In this document: positions 32,181 to 42,567 of the stretch, piece by piece | How the letters are laid out: every line of letters starts with the position of its first letter | Position numbering within the stretch: position 1 is the first letter of the stretch | Source: Ectothiorhodospiraceae bacterium 2226 | Lineage (GTDB): Bacteria > Pseudomonadota > Gammaproteobacteria > GCA-013348725 | Direction of reading: 5' to 3' | NCBI GenBank assembly: GCA_013348725.1 | Contig: CP054689.1 | Span: 794,501 to 858,500 of the forward strand | DNA length: 64,000 nucleotides | Notes under the pieces: generated by a model | Database searches by the model: none | Told to the model about the DNA's origin: nothing | Seen by the model: the letters and a program-made list of their open reading frames with translations, nothing else | Translations under genes and position numbers: made by a program

Positions 32181-32224
32181 GGTGATGTTGGGCTTCCTCC
32201 GTCAGCCCAACCTACGCGGCTTTC
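32181..32224. repeat. Palindromic intergenic repeat, copy 3
   Basis: GGTGATGTTGGGCTTCC and GTCAGCCCAACCTACG, the same family and orientation as copy 1. It runs into the 3' end of the 197-residue gene (stop at 32202), so that gene's last codons are within the repeat. Confidence 0.8.
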
Positions 32225-32795
32225 GTGTCCGCACCAACTCTGATGCGGCGCGGGTATAAATAAAAAGATGGTCTCCGCGGGAGTTGTAGTCGAGCCGCAG
32301 GAGCCCGAGCTCCACGAGCGTCCGTAGATCATCTTCCGCGAAACGCTCATCTCGCAACTCGATGCCGCGCACTTGTCCGCCAATGCAAAGCAATTCGAGC
32401 CCGTCATCGCACTCAATCAGTTCCACCTTGCTCGCACCAGATTCCTCGAACTGTTCCAGTATGCTCAACGCCTGCACCGATAGGCCGGCATCAGGCCGCA
32501 GGGCATGGCTAAGTTGATCAAATCCGGGAACCCCGCTCGCTAAAGCAGCAAGTATCTGGTCGAGACTCGCAAGTTTTTGGAGCACGGCATCATGCTGCTC
32601 ATTCAGGAGCGCCTTGATGCTAACCGTCGAGCGAACGTTGCTCTCGAGCAGAGAACGCACCTCGTCATGATGTGTCTCAGCTAGCCAAGCCATGAAGTCG
32701 TTGAATTTCGTCTGGTCCGATGCACGCCGCTCGGACACGAACTGACCGATCAAGCTAAGGACGGTGGCCAGTGCCGTTACGCTGGTTGGATCCAC
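32202..32795 (-). CDS. Two-domain cytoplasmic protein of unknown function
   Basis: 197 residues. The N-terminal part (1-60) has a hydrophobic helix then KFNDFMAWLAETHHDEVRSL, a pattern seen in many accessory-region hypothetical proteins. The C-terminal part (120-190) looks like a small mixed fold (IELRDERFAEDDLRTLVELGLLRLDYNSRG). The last six codons come from palindromic repeat copy 3, so the C-terminus may have been altered by repeat insertion. No enzyme motif is visible. Confidence 0.6.
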   Translation of the reverse strand: MDPTSVTALATVLSLIGQFVSERRASDQTKFNDFMAWLAETHHDEVRSLLESNVRSTVSIKALLNEQHDAVLQKLASLDQILAALASGVPGFDQLSHALRPDAGLSVQALSILEQFEESGASKVELIECDDGLELLCIGGQVRGIELRDERFAEDDLRTLVELGLLRLDYNSRGDHLFIYTRAASELVRTRKPRRLG

Positions 32796-33123
32796 GTTAC
32801 GCCTCTATGTAATAACGTGTGGTTGGGTTGTTTTCCGCACGACCTCTCCCGGTGTTCTCTGGTGTTATTTGGCAAATCGATTGCTATCGGTGATTGGCGG
32901 CCAAGGTGCATGAACAAACGGGCCACTGATTCCGCTCGGGGTCGAACGGCGTGGCTGCCGAACGCGGTGGGAGTGGGACGAGATCGGGAAGGAAACTTTG
33001 GCACTGCGCTCACCAGCGTGCGGCAGCAGGAGGTGCCGCCGCGGCGCAGCCACGGAGGCTTGCGAAAACGACGCGTTTCGCGAGCCGTTGGCTGCATCGC
33101 ACAGGGATGTGCGATGTCCGCCT
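32796..33123. other. Non-coding stretch between an accessory gene and the P-II gene
   Basis: About 330 bases; nothing convincing as a gene was seen on either strand. It must contain the promoter for the 197-residue gene and any terminator for the P-II gene, but no hairpin with a T-tract is evident by eye. Confidence 0.4.
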
Positions 33124-33812
<689 letters not shown>

Positions 33813-35441
33813 CTAGCTTTCGCGGGTGTAGCCCTGCGTGATCGGGTAGCGGCGGTCGCGGCTGAAGGCGCGGCGGGTGATGCGCACGCCGGGGGCGGCT
33901 TGGCGGCGTTTGTATTCGTTGCGTTCGATGAGGCGGATGATGCGGCGCACGGTCTCCTCGTCGAAGCCGGCGGCGATGATCTGCGGGGCGTCCTGGTCCT
34001 CTTCGACGTAGCGGGCGACGATGGCGTCGAGAATGTCGTAGGGCGGCAGCGAGTCGGTGTCGCGCTGGTCGGGGCGCAGTTCGGCCGAGGGCGGGCGGTC
34101 GATGACGCGCTGGGGGATCGCGGCGCCGAGGCCGTTGCGGTACTCGGCGAGGCGGTACACCAGCGTCTTGGGCACGTCTTTGAGCACCGCGTAGCCGCCG
34201 GCCATGTCGCCGTACAGGGTGGCGTAGCCGACCGCGTACTCGCTCTTGTTGCCGGTGGTGAGCACGATGCTGCCGCGCTTGTTGGAGAGGGCCATGAGGA
34301 TGACGCCGCGGCAGCGGGCCTGGATGTTCTCCTCGGTGGTATCGGGCGCGGCGCCGGCGAACTCGGGGGCGAGCCCCTCGAGAAACACGTTGAACATCGG
34401 CTCGATGGGCACCGCTGAATACGGCACGCCGAGCATGCGGGCCTGCGCCTCGGCGTCCTGCAGGCTGATGTCGGCGGTGTAGCGCGAGGGCATCATCACG
34501 GCCTGTACGCGTTCGGGGCCGAGGGCGTCGACCGCCACGGCGAGCGTGAGCGCGGAGTCGATACCGCCGGAGAGGCCGATGAGCGCGCCGGGAAAGCCGT
34601 TGTGCTCCACGTAGGCCCGCACGCCGGTGACCAGCGCCTGATACACGCTGGCGGCCTCCTCCAGCGGCTGGGCGATGGCGGCGGCGGGCTGGGGGCGTGT
34701 GCCCTCGAACGCCACCACCTCGAGCGCCTCGGCGAAGGCGGGCAGGCGGTGCGTGACGCTGCCTTCGGCATCCATCACGAAGGACTCGCCGTCGAACACC
34801 AGTTCGTCCTGTGCGCCGGCGAGGTTCACGTACACCACCGGCAGGCCGGTCTCCTGCACGCGCGCGCGCACGGTGCGCTCGCGCTCGCGGCCCTTGTCGA
34901 TGTGGTAGGGCGAGGCGTTGAGGTTCAGCAGCATCTGGGCGCCCGCGTCGGCGGCCTGGCGCGCGGGGCCGGGCGCCCACAGGTCTTCGCACACGGTCAG
35001 TCCCAGGCGCACGCCGCTGACCTCGAACACCGTGGCCGCCGCGCCCGGCTCGAAATAGCGCTTCTCGTCGAACACGCCGTAGTTGGGCAGGCGCTGCTTG
35101 CGGTAGCGGGCGATCTCGCGCCCGTCGCGCAGCACGAGGGCGCTGTTGTAGAGGCCCGTGTCGGTGCGCTCGGCGAAACCGAACACCACGTGGATGCCGC
35201 TCACCTGCTCGCGGATGGTGCCCACGGCGCGCTCGATGCGTGGGTAGAGGTCGGGGCGCAGCAGCAGGTCTTCGGGCGGGTAGCCGGTCAGGGTCAGTTC
35301 GGGGAACACCACCACGTCGGCCTGCAGCTCGTCGCGCGCGCGCAGCGCCGTGGCGACGAGCTTGTCGGCGTTGGCCTGCACGGCGCCGACCAGGAAGTCC
35401 TGTTGCGCGAGCGCGATGCGGAGGCGGGAGGCGTCGGCCAT
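33813..35441 (-). CDS. nadE: Glutamine-dependent NAD+ synthetase
   Basis: 542 residues. The N-terminal nitrilase-type glutaminase domain has triad Glu48 (FPELTLTGYPPEDLL), Lys115 (RYRKQRLPNYGVF) and Cys151 (TVCEDLW). The C-terminal ATP-dependent ligase has a P-loop SGGIDSALTLA (291-301). It uses glutamine as ammonia source for the last step of NAD synthesis. It begins 3 bases after the sucD stop, so sucC-sucD-nadE are probably one operon. Confidence 0.94.
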   Translation of the reverse strand: MADASRLRIALAQQDFLVGAVQANADKLVATALRARDELQADVVVFPELTLTGYPPEDLLLRPDLYPRIERAVGTIREQVSGIHVVFGFAERTDTGLYNSALVLRDGREIARYRKQRLPNYGVFDEKRYFEPGAAATVFEVSGVRLGLTVCEDLWAPGPARQAADAGAQMLLNLNASPYHIDKGRERERTVRARVQETGLPVVYVNLAGAQDELVFDGESFVMDAEGSVTHRLPAFAEALEVVAFEGTRPQPAAAIAQPLEEAASVYQALVTGVRAYVEHNGFPGALIGLSGGIDSALTLAVAVDALGPERVQAVMMPSRYTADISLQDAEAQARMLGVPYSAVPIEPMFNVFLEGLAPEFAGAAPDTTEENIQARCRGVILMALSNKRGSIVLTTGNKSEYAVGYATLYGDMAGGYAVLKDVPKTLVYRLAEYRNGLGAAIPQRVIDRPPSAELRPDQRDTDSLPPYDILDAIVARYVEEDQDAPQIIAAGFDEETVRRIIRLIERNEYKRRQAAPGVRITRRAFSRDRRYPITQGYTRES

Positions 35442-35444
35442 AGG

Positions 35445-36317
35445 CTAGCCGCGGAAGAACTCCAACATGCGCGCGCCCATCTCGGCGGGCGAGCGCGCGA
35501 TGCTCACGCCGGCGGCCTCCAGCGCGGCGAACTTCTCGCGCGCGGTGCCCTTACCGCCGGCGACGATGGCGCCGGCGTGACCCATGCGTTTGCCGGGCGG
35601 CGCGGTGACGCCCGCGATGTAGGCCACCACCGGCTTTTTGACCTTGGCCTTGATGTACTCGGCGGCCTCTTCCTCGGCGCTGCCGCCGATCTCGCCCACC
35701 AGGATGATGCCCTTGGTCTGGCGGTCCTGCTCGAACAGCGCGAGGCAGTCGATGAAGTTCATGCCCTGGATGGGGTCGCCGCCGATGCCCACGCAAGTGC
35801 TCTGACCCAGGCCGTTCTGCGTGGTCTGGTAGACGGCTTCGTAGGTGAGCGTGCCCGAGCGCGATACGATGCCGATGCTGCCGCGCTGGTGGATATGGCC
35901 GGGCATGATGCCGATCTTGCATTCGCCGGCGGTGATCACGCCCGGGCAGTTGGGGCCGATGAGGCGCACGTCGGAGCCGGCGAGCGCGGCCTTCACGCGC
36001 AGCATGTCCTGCACCGGGATGCCCTCGGTGATGCACACCACCACCTTGATGCCCGCGTCGGCCGCCTCGAGGATGGCGTCGGCCGCGAACGGCGCGGGCA
36101 CGTAGATCATGCTCGCCTCGGCGCGGGTGCGCGCCACGGCGTCGTGCACGGTGTCGAACACCGGCAGATTCAGATGCCGCTGACCGCCCTTGCCGGGCGT
36201 GACGCCGCCGACCAGCTTGGTGCCGTAGGCCAGCGCCTGCTCGGAGTGGAAGGTGCCCTGCTTGCCGGTGAAGCCCTGGCAGATGACGCGCGTGTTCTTG
36301 TCGATCAGGATACCCAT
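35445..36317 (-). CDS. sucD: Succinyl-CoA synthetase alpha subunit
   Basis: 290 residues with CoA-binding N-domain ([16 protein letters not shown]), [11 protein letters not shown] and GPNCPGVIT, and the phosphorylated His247 in RMGHAGAIV. Substrate-level phosphorylation step of the TCA cycle. The start overlaps the sucC stop by 1 base. Confidence 0.95.
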   Translation of the reverse strand: MGILIDKNTRVICQGFTGKQGTFHSEQALAYGTKLVGGVTPGKGGQRHLNLPVFDTVHDAVARTRAEASMIYVPAPFAADAILEAADAGIKVVVCITEGIPVQDMLRVKAALAGSDVRLIGPNCPGVITAGECKIGIMPGHIHQRGSIGIVSRSGTLTYEAVYQTTQNGLGQSTCVGIGGDPIQGMNFIDCLALFEQDRQTKGIILVGEIGGSAEEEAAEYIKAKVKKPVVAYIAGVTAPPGKRMGHAGAIVAGGKGTAREKFAALEAAGVSIARSPAEMGARMLEFFRG

Positions 36318-37486
36318 CAGCGCGCGCTCCCCTTGGCCGCGGCGACGGCCTTCTCGGCCGCCTCGGTGAGCCCCGAGGCGGGGGTGATGGCGAGCCCGCT
36401 CTGGGCGAGCAGCTCGCGGCCGCGCTCGGCGTTGGTGCCTTCCAGGCGGACCACTACCGGCACCGGCACGTCCACCTCGGTCACCGCCTGGATGATGCCC
36501 TCGGCGATGAGGTCGCAGCGCACGATGCCGCCGAAAATGTTCACCAGTATGGCGCGCACCTTGCCTTCCGAGAGAATGAGCTTGAAGGCCTCGGCCACAC
36601 GTTCCGCCGTAGTGCCACCGCCCACGTCCAGGAAGTTGGCGGGGGTGCCGCCGTGCAGTTTGATGAGGTCCATGGTGGCCATGGCGAGGCCGGCACCGTT
36701 CACCATGCAGGCGATGTCGCCGCCCAGCGGCACGTAGTTCAGGCCCTGCTCGGCGGCGCGCACCTCGCGTGCGTCTTCTTGCGCGGTGTCGCGCAGGGCC
36801 TTCAGCGCCGGTTGCCGGTAGAGGGCGTTGTCGTCGGCGTTGAGCTTGGCATCCAGCGCCAACAGGGCGCCGTCCTCGCTGAGCGCCAGCGGATTGATCT
36901 CCACCAGCGAGAGGTCGCGCTCGGTGAACAGGCGATACACACCCATGAGGATCTGCGCCAGCGCTTTGATGTGTTCGCCGAGGCCCAGCGCGAAGCCGAG
37001 GCGTCGGCACTGGTAGGGCTGCAGGCCCACCACCGGGTCGACCACCACGCGGTGGATGCGCGCGGGCTCGCTGGCGGCGACCTCTTCGATGTCCATGCCG
37101 CCCGCGTCGGAGACCACCAGCACCACGCGACCCAGCGCGCGGTCGACGAGCGCGCTCAGGTAAAGCTCGCGCGCCACGGCGGTGGGCGCCTCGACCAGCA
37201 CCTGCTCGACCGGCAGGCCTTCGGCCGTGGTCTGCACCGTCGCCAGGCGCGTACCGATGAGCTGCCCGGCGAACTCCACCACCGCGTCCAGGCTGTCCAC
37301 CCGCCGCACACCGCCCGCCTTGCCGCGCGCCCCGGCGTGGATCTGGGCCTTCACCACCCAGGCGTCGCCGCCCAGCGCCTCGGCCGCGGCACGCGCCTCC
37401 GCGGCGCTCGCCGCGGTGCGGCTCGCGGGCACTGGCACGCCGTAGTCGGCGAGCAGGGCCTTGGCTTGGAATTCGTGCAGATTCAT
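36317..37486 (-). CDS. sucC: Succinyl-CoA synthetase beta subunit
   Basis: 389 residues with ATP-grasp fold ([39 protein letters not shown]) and the C-terminal [19 protein letters not shown]. Length matches SucC. First gene of sucC-sucD-nadE; separated from gspN by 94 bases on the same strand. Confidence 0.95.
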   Translation of the reverse strand: MNLHEFQAKALLADYGVPVPASRTAASAAEARAAAEALGGDAWVVKAQIHAGARGKAGGVRRVDSLDAVVEFAGQLIGTRLATVQTTAEGLPVEQVLVEAPTAVARELYLSALVDRALGRVVLVVSDAGGMDIEEVAASEPARIHRVVVDPVVGLQPYQCRRLGFALGLGEHIKALAQILMGVYRLFTERDLSLVEINPLALSEDGALLALDAKLNADDNALYRQPALKALRDTAQEDAREVRAAEQGLNYVPLGGDIACMVNGAGLAMATMDLIKLHGGTPANFLDVGGGTTAERVAEAFKLILSEGKVRAILVNIFGGIVRCDLIAEGIIQAVTEVDVPVPVVVRLEGTNAERGRELLAQSGLAITPASGLTEAAEKAVAAAKGSAR

Positions 37487-37580
37487 TCAGTAGCCGACCG
37501 GTTGAGAAAGCCGGGTATTGTCGCGCAAACCGCGCAGCTTAGGCAAAGAACCGGGCACTGCCGCGCCCGCCGCCAGCGCG

Positions 37581-38366
37581 CTACCAGCGCCCCGAGAAGC
37601 CGACCGGGATCATGCCGTCGCGATCGGGGCGCCCCATCAGGCGCAGCGTCGCCACCAACTCGGGGGCGGCGCCCTCGCGCGTGCCGAGCCGGCCGCGGAA
37701 TTCGTAGCGACCGTCCTCGTACAGCTGCGCGGTGCCTTGCACCGTCACCGGCCCGCCATTGTCCTGCACCACCGCGTGCAGCAGATCGCCCTCGGGCTGC
37801 AGCGTCACCAGCAGATCACCCAGCGGCACCTGCGGCAGCATGGCGGTGCTGGCGTTTTGCCACAGCAGCTCGCCCTGCGCGCTGCGCAGGCGCCCCTCGG
37901 CTTCGAACGCCGCCGCGGGGAGATTGAGCGCCAACGTGCCGCCGAGGCGCACCTGGGCGCCCACCAGGACACCGACCTGCTGCATGGGCAGGCGCGCACG
38001 CAGGTCGGTCACCTGCACCCGACGGTCGGGATGCACCCGCACCAGGGCCTCGCCGGGCCCCTCGTTGCTGCGGAAGTTCAGCGTGGCGTCCAGCGCGCCG
38101 CGCACGAAGCCGCGCGGATGCACTTCCCAGCGCACCGCCTCCAGGCGCAGTCCCTGCATCTCCGCCAGGGCCGCACGCCCCGACCAGGCGGTGCCCTCCA
38201 CGCCGTGCAGGGTCAGCGGCATGTCGCCGAGCTGGGTGCGCGCCGCTCCGTAGGCGTGGTGCGCCGGCCAGGTCATGATCAGAAAGATCAGGTACGCAAC
38301 GATACCGAGCGCGATCAGGCCGAGCAGGCGCCGGCGCCCACGCCCGCGCGTGTCCTGCGCCGTCAT
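37581..38366 (-). CDS. gspN: Type II secretion protein GspN
   Basis: 261 residues with one N-terminal membrane segment (about 14-33) and a beta-rich periplasmic domain (TLHGVEGTAWSGRAALAEM is the conserved GspN start). GspN is a small, often optional inner-membrane-platform protein. ATGA overlap with gspM, so translationally coupled as last gene of the gsp operon. Confidence 0.88.
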   Translation of the reverse strand: MTAQDTRGRGRRRLLGLIALGIVAYLIFLIMTWPAHHAYGAARTQLGDMPLTLHGVEGTAWSGRAALAEMQGLRLEAVRWEVHPRGFVRGALDATLNFRSNEGPGEALVRVHPDRRVQVTDLRARLPMQQVGVLVGAQVRLGGTLALNLPAAAFEAEGRLRSAQGELLWQNASTAMLPQVPLGDLLVTLQPEGDLLHAVVQDNGGPVTVQGTAQLYEDGRYEFRGRLGTREGAAPELVATLRLMGRPDRDGMIPVGFSGRW

Positions 38367-38863
38367 GCCGCACCGCCTTGCTGCAACACCACCCGCGCAC
38401 CCACGCGCCCTGCCTGCTGCTGGCGCTCCACGGCGAGGTTGGTGACCTGCACCGCGTACTCCTCCTGCAGGCGCGCCAGCCACAGCATCAGGTCGTCGAA
38501 CGGCGCGTTATCGAGCCACACCCGCACCGCTTGGCCCTCGGGCTGCACGCGCGTCAGCGCGGCGCCGAGCGGTCCGTCCTTGGCGGTGCTGTCGATCAGG
38601 CTGAGCAGCGATTGTTCGCCCGCCCCGGCGCGCGCCGTGGGCGCCGCCCCGCGCGCCGCCTGTACCTGCTGCGCGGCCTGCTGCATCCACAGCAGCTCCG
38701 CGCGCTGCCCCTCTACCCGCTCGCTGAGCGCCGCGTTACGGTCCACCAGCGGGGCCCACACCACCCCGTAGGGCAGCACGATTGCCAGCACCAGCCCCCC
38801 ACCGATCAGCATGCGCCGCTCGCGCAGCCCCAGGGTGCTCCACCATTCCTTGAGTACGCTCAT
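38363..38863 (-). CDS. gspM: Type II secretion protein GspM
   Basis: 166 residues, one membrane segment (about 20-40, MLIGGGLVLAIVLPYGVVW), coiled-coil helix (ALSERVEGQRAELLWMQQAAQQV) and a small ferredoxin-like C-terminal domain. Inner-membrane platform partner of GspL. Overlaps gspL stop and gspN start by 4 bases each. Confidence 0.9.
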   Translation of the reverse strand: MSVLKEWWSTLGLRERRMLIGGGLVLAIVLPYGVVWAPLVDRNAALSERVEGQRAELLWMQQAAQQVQAARGAAPTARAGAGEQSLLSLIDSTAKDGPLGAALTRVQPEGQAVRVWLDNAPFDDLMLWLARLQEEYAVQVTNLAVERQQQAGRVGARVVLQQGGAA

Positions 38864-40116
38864 GAGCCGCTCCTACGAATCTGCAACCGTCCTTCCACCG
38901 CCCCGGCGCGCGCCGAGGCCGAGTGTATGTCCACGTCCCAGCCGTGCTCGCCGAGCCCGCGCTTGAGGCCGTCGAGGGTCTGCAGGTCGGCCACCTCGAG
39001 GTCCACCTCGAGCTGGCCCGGCCGGTAGCGCAGGTTGTTCAGCTTCAGGCCCTGAGCCTCACTCAGCAGCGGCGCGCTGCCGCCGATGAGGAGGTGGAAA
39101 TCGCCCGCGCCCGCACTGCCCGCGCCTTGGCCGACGTCGGCCAGAGCCCGCTCCATCTGGCGGCGCGCATCCACCACGCGCTGCCCGGGCAGGGCCTCGT
39201 TGAACACCGCGTGGATGCGCTCGCTCAGCATTGCGCTCTCCTGCGCCAGCCGCGCGTTGTCGTAAGCGATCAACCCGCCCTGCAGACCCACCCAGACCAG
39301 CAGCAGCGCCGCCGCCGGCACCCACGGGCGCCACAGCCGTTCGAGCTGTTGGCGGCGGCTGTAGGGCCCCTGCAGGAGGTCGATGGTGTGTTGCTCATCC
39401 AGCCGCTCGGCCAACAAGGCGAGGACGCCGCCGGGGCACGTGCCCGCCACCACGTCGACGGGCGCCGTGAGGGGCGCGCGCCGCGCCTCGGCCCGGCAGT
39501 CGTACAAGCGGATGCGCTCGGGCGCCTGCGACTTGTTGCGCGCCTCGGCCACCGACAGCTCCAGCAGCAGGTCGATCTGGTCGGGCTCCAGCGCCACCCC
39601 CTGCTCCGGCCCGGTGGCGAGCAGCGCCTCGCGCTCGTCGAGCGCCAGCACCCACTCGTCGACATTGGCACCCAAAGCGAGGGTTTCCGGGATGAAGGCG
39701 TCGGGCTGAATGCTGGCCGCCTTGAAGGCGGCCAGCCAGTCGTCCATGCGCGCGCGCGCCACCACCGCCACCGGCAGGGCCGCGCCCGGCGTCCCTTCCC
39801 CGGCCGGCGCGGCGCGGCGCCGCCCCACCGCGAAGTGCAGCTCGTCGACGTCGGCCGCGAGCTGATCCTCCAGCGCGTAGGGCAGGGCCTTCAACATCCG
39901 TTGGCGCCCGGTGGCCGGCAGGCGCGCCTCGGTGAGCAGCACGTCCGTGGCCGGCACCAGCACCACCACGCGGGCACCGCTCGCGTGCGGGGTGATGTCG
40001 GCGAGGTGGTCGCGCCCGACCTGCAAGGGCCGCAGCGGCGAATGACGCAGCGCCCACTCCAGGGCATCGTCGGTGCTGCCACCGGGGGCGAGGCGAATGA
40101 TTAGTTGAGATACCAC
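38860..40116 (-). CDS. gspL: Type II secretion protein GspL
   Basis: 418 residues. The actin-like cytoplasmic domain (about 1-240, with VVLVPATDVLLTEARLP and LKALPYALEDQLAADVDELHF) binds GspE; a membrane segment follows at about 262-280, then a periplasmic domain. GTG start at 40116, 1 base after the gspK stop region. Confidence 0.92.
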   Translation of the reverse strand: MVSQLIIRLAPGGSTDDALEWALRHSPLRPLQVGRDHLADITPHASGARVVVLVPATDVLLTEARLPATGRQRMLKALPYALEDQLAADVDELHFAVGRRRAAPAGEGTPGAALPVAVVARARMDDWLAAFKAASIQPDAFIPETLALGANVDEWVLALDEREALLATGPEQGVALEPDQIDLLLELSVAEARNKSQAPERIRLYDCRAEARRAPLTAPVDVVAGTCPGGVLALLAERLDEQHTIDLLQGPYSRRQQLERLWRPWVPAAALLLVWVGLQGGLIAYDNARLAQESAMLSERIHAVFNEALPGQRVVDARRQMERALADVGQGAGSAGAGDFHLLIGGSAPLLSEAQGLKLNNLRYRPGQLEVDLEVADLQTLDGLKRGLGEHGWDVDIHSASARAGAVEGRLQIRRSGS

Positions 40117-40117
40117 G

Positions 40118-41077
40118 TCATAACGCTCCTTGTCCGCGCGCCAGGGTCACGACACCTTGATCGTGACGCTGCAGGACACTGTATAAATTCAAACGCGCGC
40201 TGCCCATGCGGACCTCCACGCGCAACAAAAAATGGGCCGTCGCCAGCGACAGGCCGTCGGTCGATACATCCTGCCCGGGAAACTGCGCGAGGAAGGTGTC
40301 GAGGTCCGGGTAGCCCTCCTCGTCGCGCGCCTCCACCAGGGCCTCGGCCTCCGGCAGGCTCATGCCCGCCGGTGCCAACGCGGCGATCACCGGCGCCGGC
40401 GCCGTGTTCACGTTGATGGCCGTGCGCCCCGGCAGCGCGGTGACGTACGGTGCCAGCGCCTGGTACACCTCCGCATCGACGCCCTTGATCAGCCGCAGCT
40501 CGGAGACGCTGGCCATGAGCTGGTTGGGCGTGCGGTAGGGCGCCTCCAGCCCGAGGTAGTGCGTATCCTCCGCACCGTCCGGCACCGTGGGCTCGATGTT
40601 CGGGTCGATCCAATCCAGCACCGTGTCCACCAGGGCGTCGTCCAGCTCCAGCACGTGCAACAGGCGCATGAAGCGCGCCACGTCCGGCAGGCTCGGCTCG
40701 CCAGACTCCAGCAGCAGGTTGTTCAGGTTGAACCGCCCCTGCAAGTCCTCCAAGGCCCCGGCCAGAGTGCCCTCGTCCAGCGGCATCGGCGGCAGCACCT
40801 GCGCCCAGGGCTCACCGAGGTGGTCGGTGTCGTTGTCGCGCCGGTCGCGCATCAGGATCTGCGCGGCCCACTGCTCGCCGGCCACCGCGTACTGATAGGC
40901 CTGGTCGTGCATCAGCACGTTGGCGCTGCGGCGGATGTCCACGTGCTGGCGGGCGGCCATGGCCACGGCGGCGATGGTCGCGAGCGCCACCACCAGCAGC
41001 GCCGTGATCAGCGCCACACCGCGCTGGCGGCGCCGCGAAGGGGCCAGGCGCCGGCGGCCCGTCGGGTGCCGGTTCAT
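40118..41077 (-). CDS. gspK: Type II secretion minor pseudopilin GspK
   Basis: 319 residues. Basic leader, then GVALITALLVVALATIAAVA typical of GspK (no conserved Glu5, as in other GspK) and a large helical domain with LQGRFNLNNLL and VNTAPAPVIAALAP. Caps the pseudopilus tip with GspI and GspJ. ATGA overlap with gspJ. Confidence 0.93.
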   Translation of the reverse strand: MNRHPTGRRRLAPSRRRQRGVALITALLVVALATIAAVAMAARQHVDIRRSANVLMHDQAYQYAVAGEQWAAQILMRDRRDNDTDHLGEPWAQVLPPMPLDEGTLAGALEDLQGRFNLNNLLLESGEPSLPDVARFMRLLHVLELDDALVDTVLDWIDPNIEPTVPDGAEDTHYLGLEAPYRTPNQLMASVSELRLIKGVDAEVYQALAPYVTALPGRTAINVNTAPAPVIAALAPAGMSLPEAEALVEARDEEGYPDLDTFLAQFPGQDVSTDGLSLATAHFLLRVEVRMGSARLNLYSVLQRHDQGVVTLARGQGAL

Positions 41078-41679
41078 CGGCGCACCCCGAACAAGCGCGT
41101 CAGCGTGCCCTGGTCTTCCAGCTCCAGGGTCAGCTCCACCGCCACCGGCAGCAGGCGCGGTTCCTGCCCCATGCCGGTCAGCGGCGGCCAGTCGTCGTGC
41201 CAGTTGGCCTCGGCATCGAGGAAGCGCAGCCCGAACTCCACCACGCCCTCCAGCAGCGGCTCCACATCGACCTCGGCCTCGGGCGGGCGGTCCAGCGCGC
41301 GCCAGCTGTAGCGCTGCAGCGTCTCCTCCTCCAGCCCGTAGCCGATTCGCCGCAGCGCCGGGCGCGGCAGGTCGGTGGGGTTGGTCATGCCGGTGCGGGT
41401 GAACTCCAGGCGCATGCGCCCCACGCTGGCGCTCTGCAGCGCGGGCTGCGTGTCGCCGTATTCGTCGCGGATCGGCCGCGTCACGATCTGCTCGATGTCG
41501 CGCCCCATCAGGTGCACAGCGGTCTGGATCTCCGCCAGGCGCGTGGCCATCGCATCGGTGGCCGCGCGCGCCTCCAGCACCGTGCGCAGGCCGCCGTAGG
41601 CCAGCACCGACACCAGCCCGAACACCGCCAGGGCCACGATCAGCTCCAGCAGGGTGAAGCCGCGCGCCGCCGGCCTCAC
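41074..41679 (-). CDS. gspJ: Type II secretion minor pseudopilin GspJ
   Basis: 201 residues from a GTG at 41679 overlapping the gspI stop (GTGA). Prepilin motif RGFTLLELIVALAVFG. Then the GspJ domain (DIEQIVTRPIRDEYGD, WRALDRPPEAEV). A minor pseudopilin of the tip complex. Confidence 0.92.
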   Translation of the reverse strand: MRPAARGFTLLELIVALAVFGLVSVLAYGGLRTVLEARAATDAMATRLAEIQTAVHLMGRDIEQIVTRPIRDEYGDTQPALQSASVGRMRLEFTRTGMTNPTDLPRPALRRIGYGLEEETLQRYSWRALDRPPEAEVDVEPLLEGVVEFGLRFLDAEANWHDDWPPLTGMGQEPRLLPVAVELTLELEDQGTLTRLFGVRR

Positions 41680-42068
41680 GCCTCGTCTCCCATCACCGCC
41701 GGCGCCATGGGACGGCCCAGGAAGGCGACCAACACCGCCAACGCATGCTCCTGACCGTCCAGGCGCACTTCGATATCCAGGCGCCGCAGGTCGGGGTCGG
41801 GCGTGTCGGAAACCCGCACGCGCCACTCCCACACCCGCTCGGCCATCTCCACCGTGCCATTCGATTGGCCGACGCTCGGCCAGGCCTGCTCCACGCGCAG
41901 CTCGGTGGCGCGGTTCACCGCTACCCAGTGCGCGTAGGTCTTGTCGCGCAGGTGCAGCGCGTTGGCGGCGTTTTCGCTGCCGACCTTGATGACGGCGCCC
42001 ATGGCGATGGCCAGCACCGCCACCGCGACCAGCACCTCCAGCAAGGTGAATCCGCGCTGCCTCACCAT
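41676..42068 (-). CDS. gspI: Type II secretion minor pseudopilin GspI
   Basis: 130 residues from ATG at 42068. Prepilin motif RGFTLLEVLVAVAVLAIAM, then ALHLRDKTYAHWVAVNRATELR, the GspI hallmark. Starts 7 bases inside the gspH 3' end. Confidence 0.92.
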   Translation of the reverse strand: MVRQRGFTLLEVLVAVAVLAIAMGAVIKVGSENAANALHLRDKTYAHWVAVNRATELRVEQAWPSVGQSNGTVEMAERVWEWRVRVSDTPDPDLRRLDIEVRLDGQEHALAVLVAFLGRPMAPAVMGDEA

Positions 42069-42565
42069 GCGGCCGCCGCATCCTCGCGCAGGCCGGCCTC
42101 GGCCACGCGGCCGGTGACGCCGGTACGCAATACGTAGCGCTGCCCCGCGCCGGGCACCCACAGGTGCAATTCGAAGGGCGTCGCCTCGCCGCTGGAGTAG
42201 AGCACCACCTGCGGCGCATCCTCCACGGGGCGGGCGGGCTGGCCGTCCAGGCGCAACTCGGCCTCCATGCCATCCGGCAGGGCGCGCCTTGCCAGCGGCG
42301 GGTCGTTGACCTCGCGCCAGTCGCCCTCCTCCAGCACCATGAAGCGGTAGCCGGCGGCCTCCACCGCGATGCCGAGCTCCAGCGTATTCAGCACCGCCTC
42401 CTGCGCCGCCAGCCCCAGCAGGGCCTCGAAGCGCCGGCCTTCCTCGGCCAAGTGACGCTCGGCACCCACGCCGCGCACCGACAGCGCCGCCATGCTCACC
42501 AACACGCCGATCACCACCAGCACCACCAGGAGCTCGAGCAGCGTAAAGCCGCGCGCCCCGCGCAT
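42062..42565 (-). CDS. gspH: Type II secretion minor pseudopilin GspH
   Basis: 167 residues. Prepilin motif RGFTLLELLVVLVVIGVLV, then the GspH beta domain (AAGYRFMVLEEGDWREVND, PQVVLYSSGEATPFELHL). Starts 2 bases after the gspG stop. Confidence 0.92.
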   Translation of the reverse strand: MRGARGFTLLELLVVLVVIGVLVSMAALSVRGVGAERHLAEEGRRFEALLGLAAQEAVLNTLELGIAVEAAGYRFMVLEEGDWREVNDPPLARRALPDGMEAELRLDGQPARPVEDAPQVVLYSSGEATPFELHLWVPGAGQRYVLRTGVTGRVAEAGLREDAAAAW

Positions 42566-42567
42566 GA

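Noticed and set aside
31353-32224. CRISPR array
   Set aside because: Only three copies, one inverted, separated by genes and irregular spacing; no cas genes.
25237-33123. Genomic island or prophage with defined ends
   Set aside because: Composition and gene debris suggest an accessory region, but no integrase, tRNA attachment site or direct-repeat boundaries were seen.
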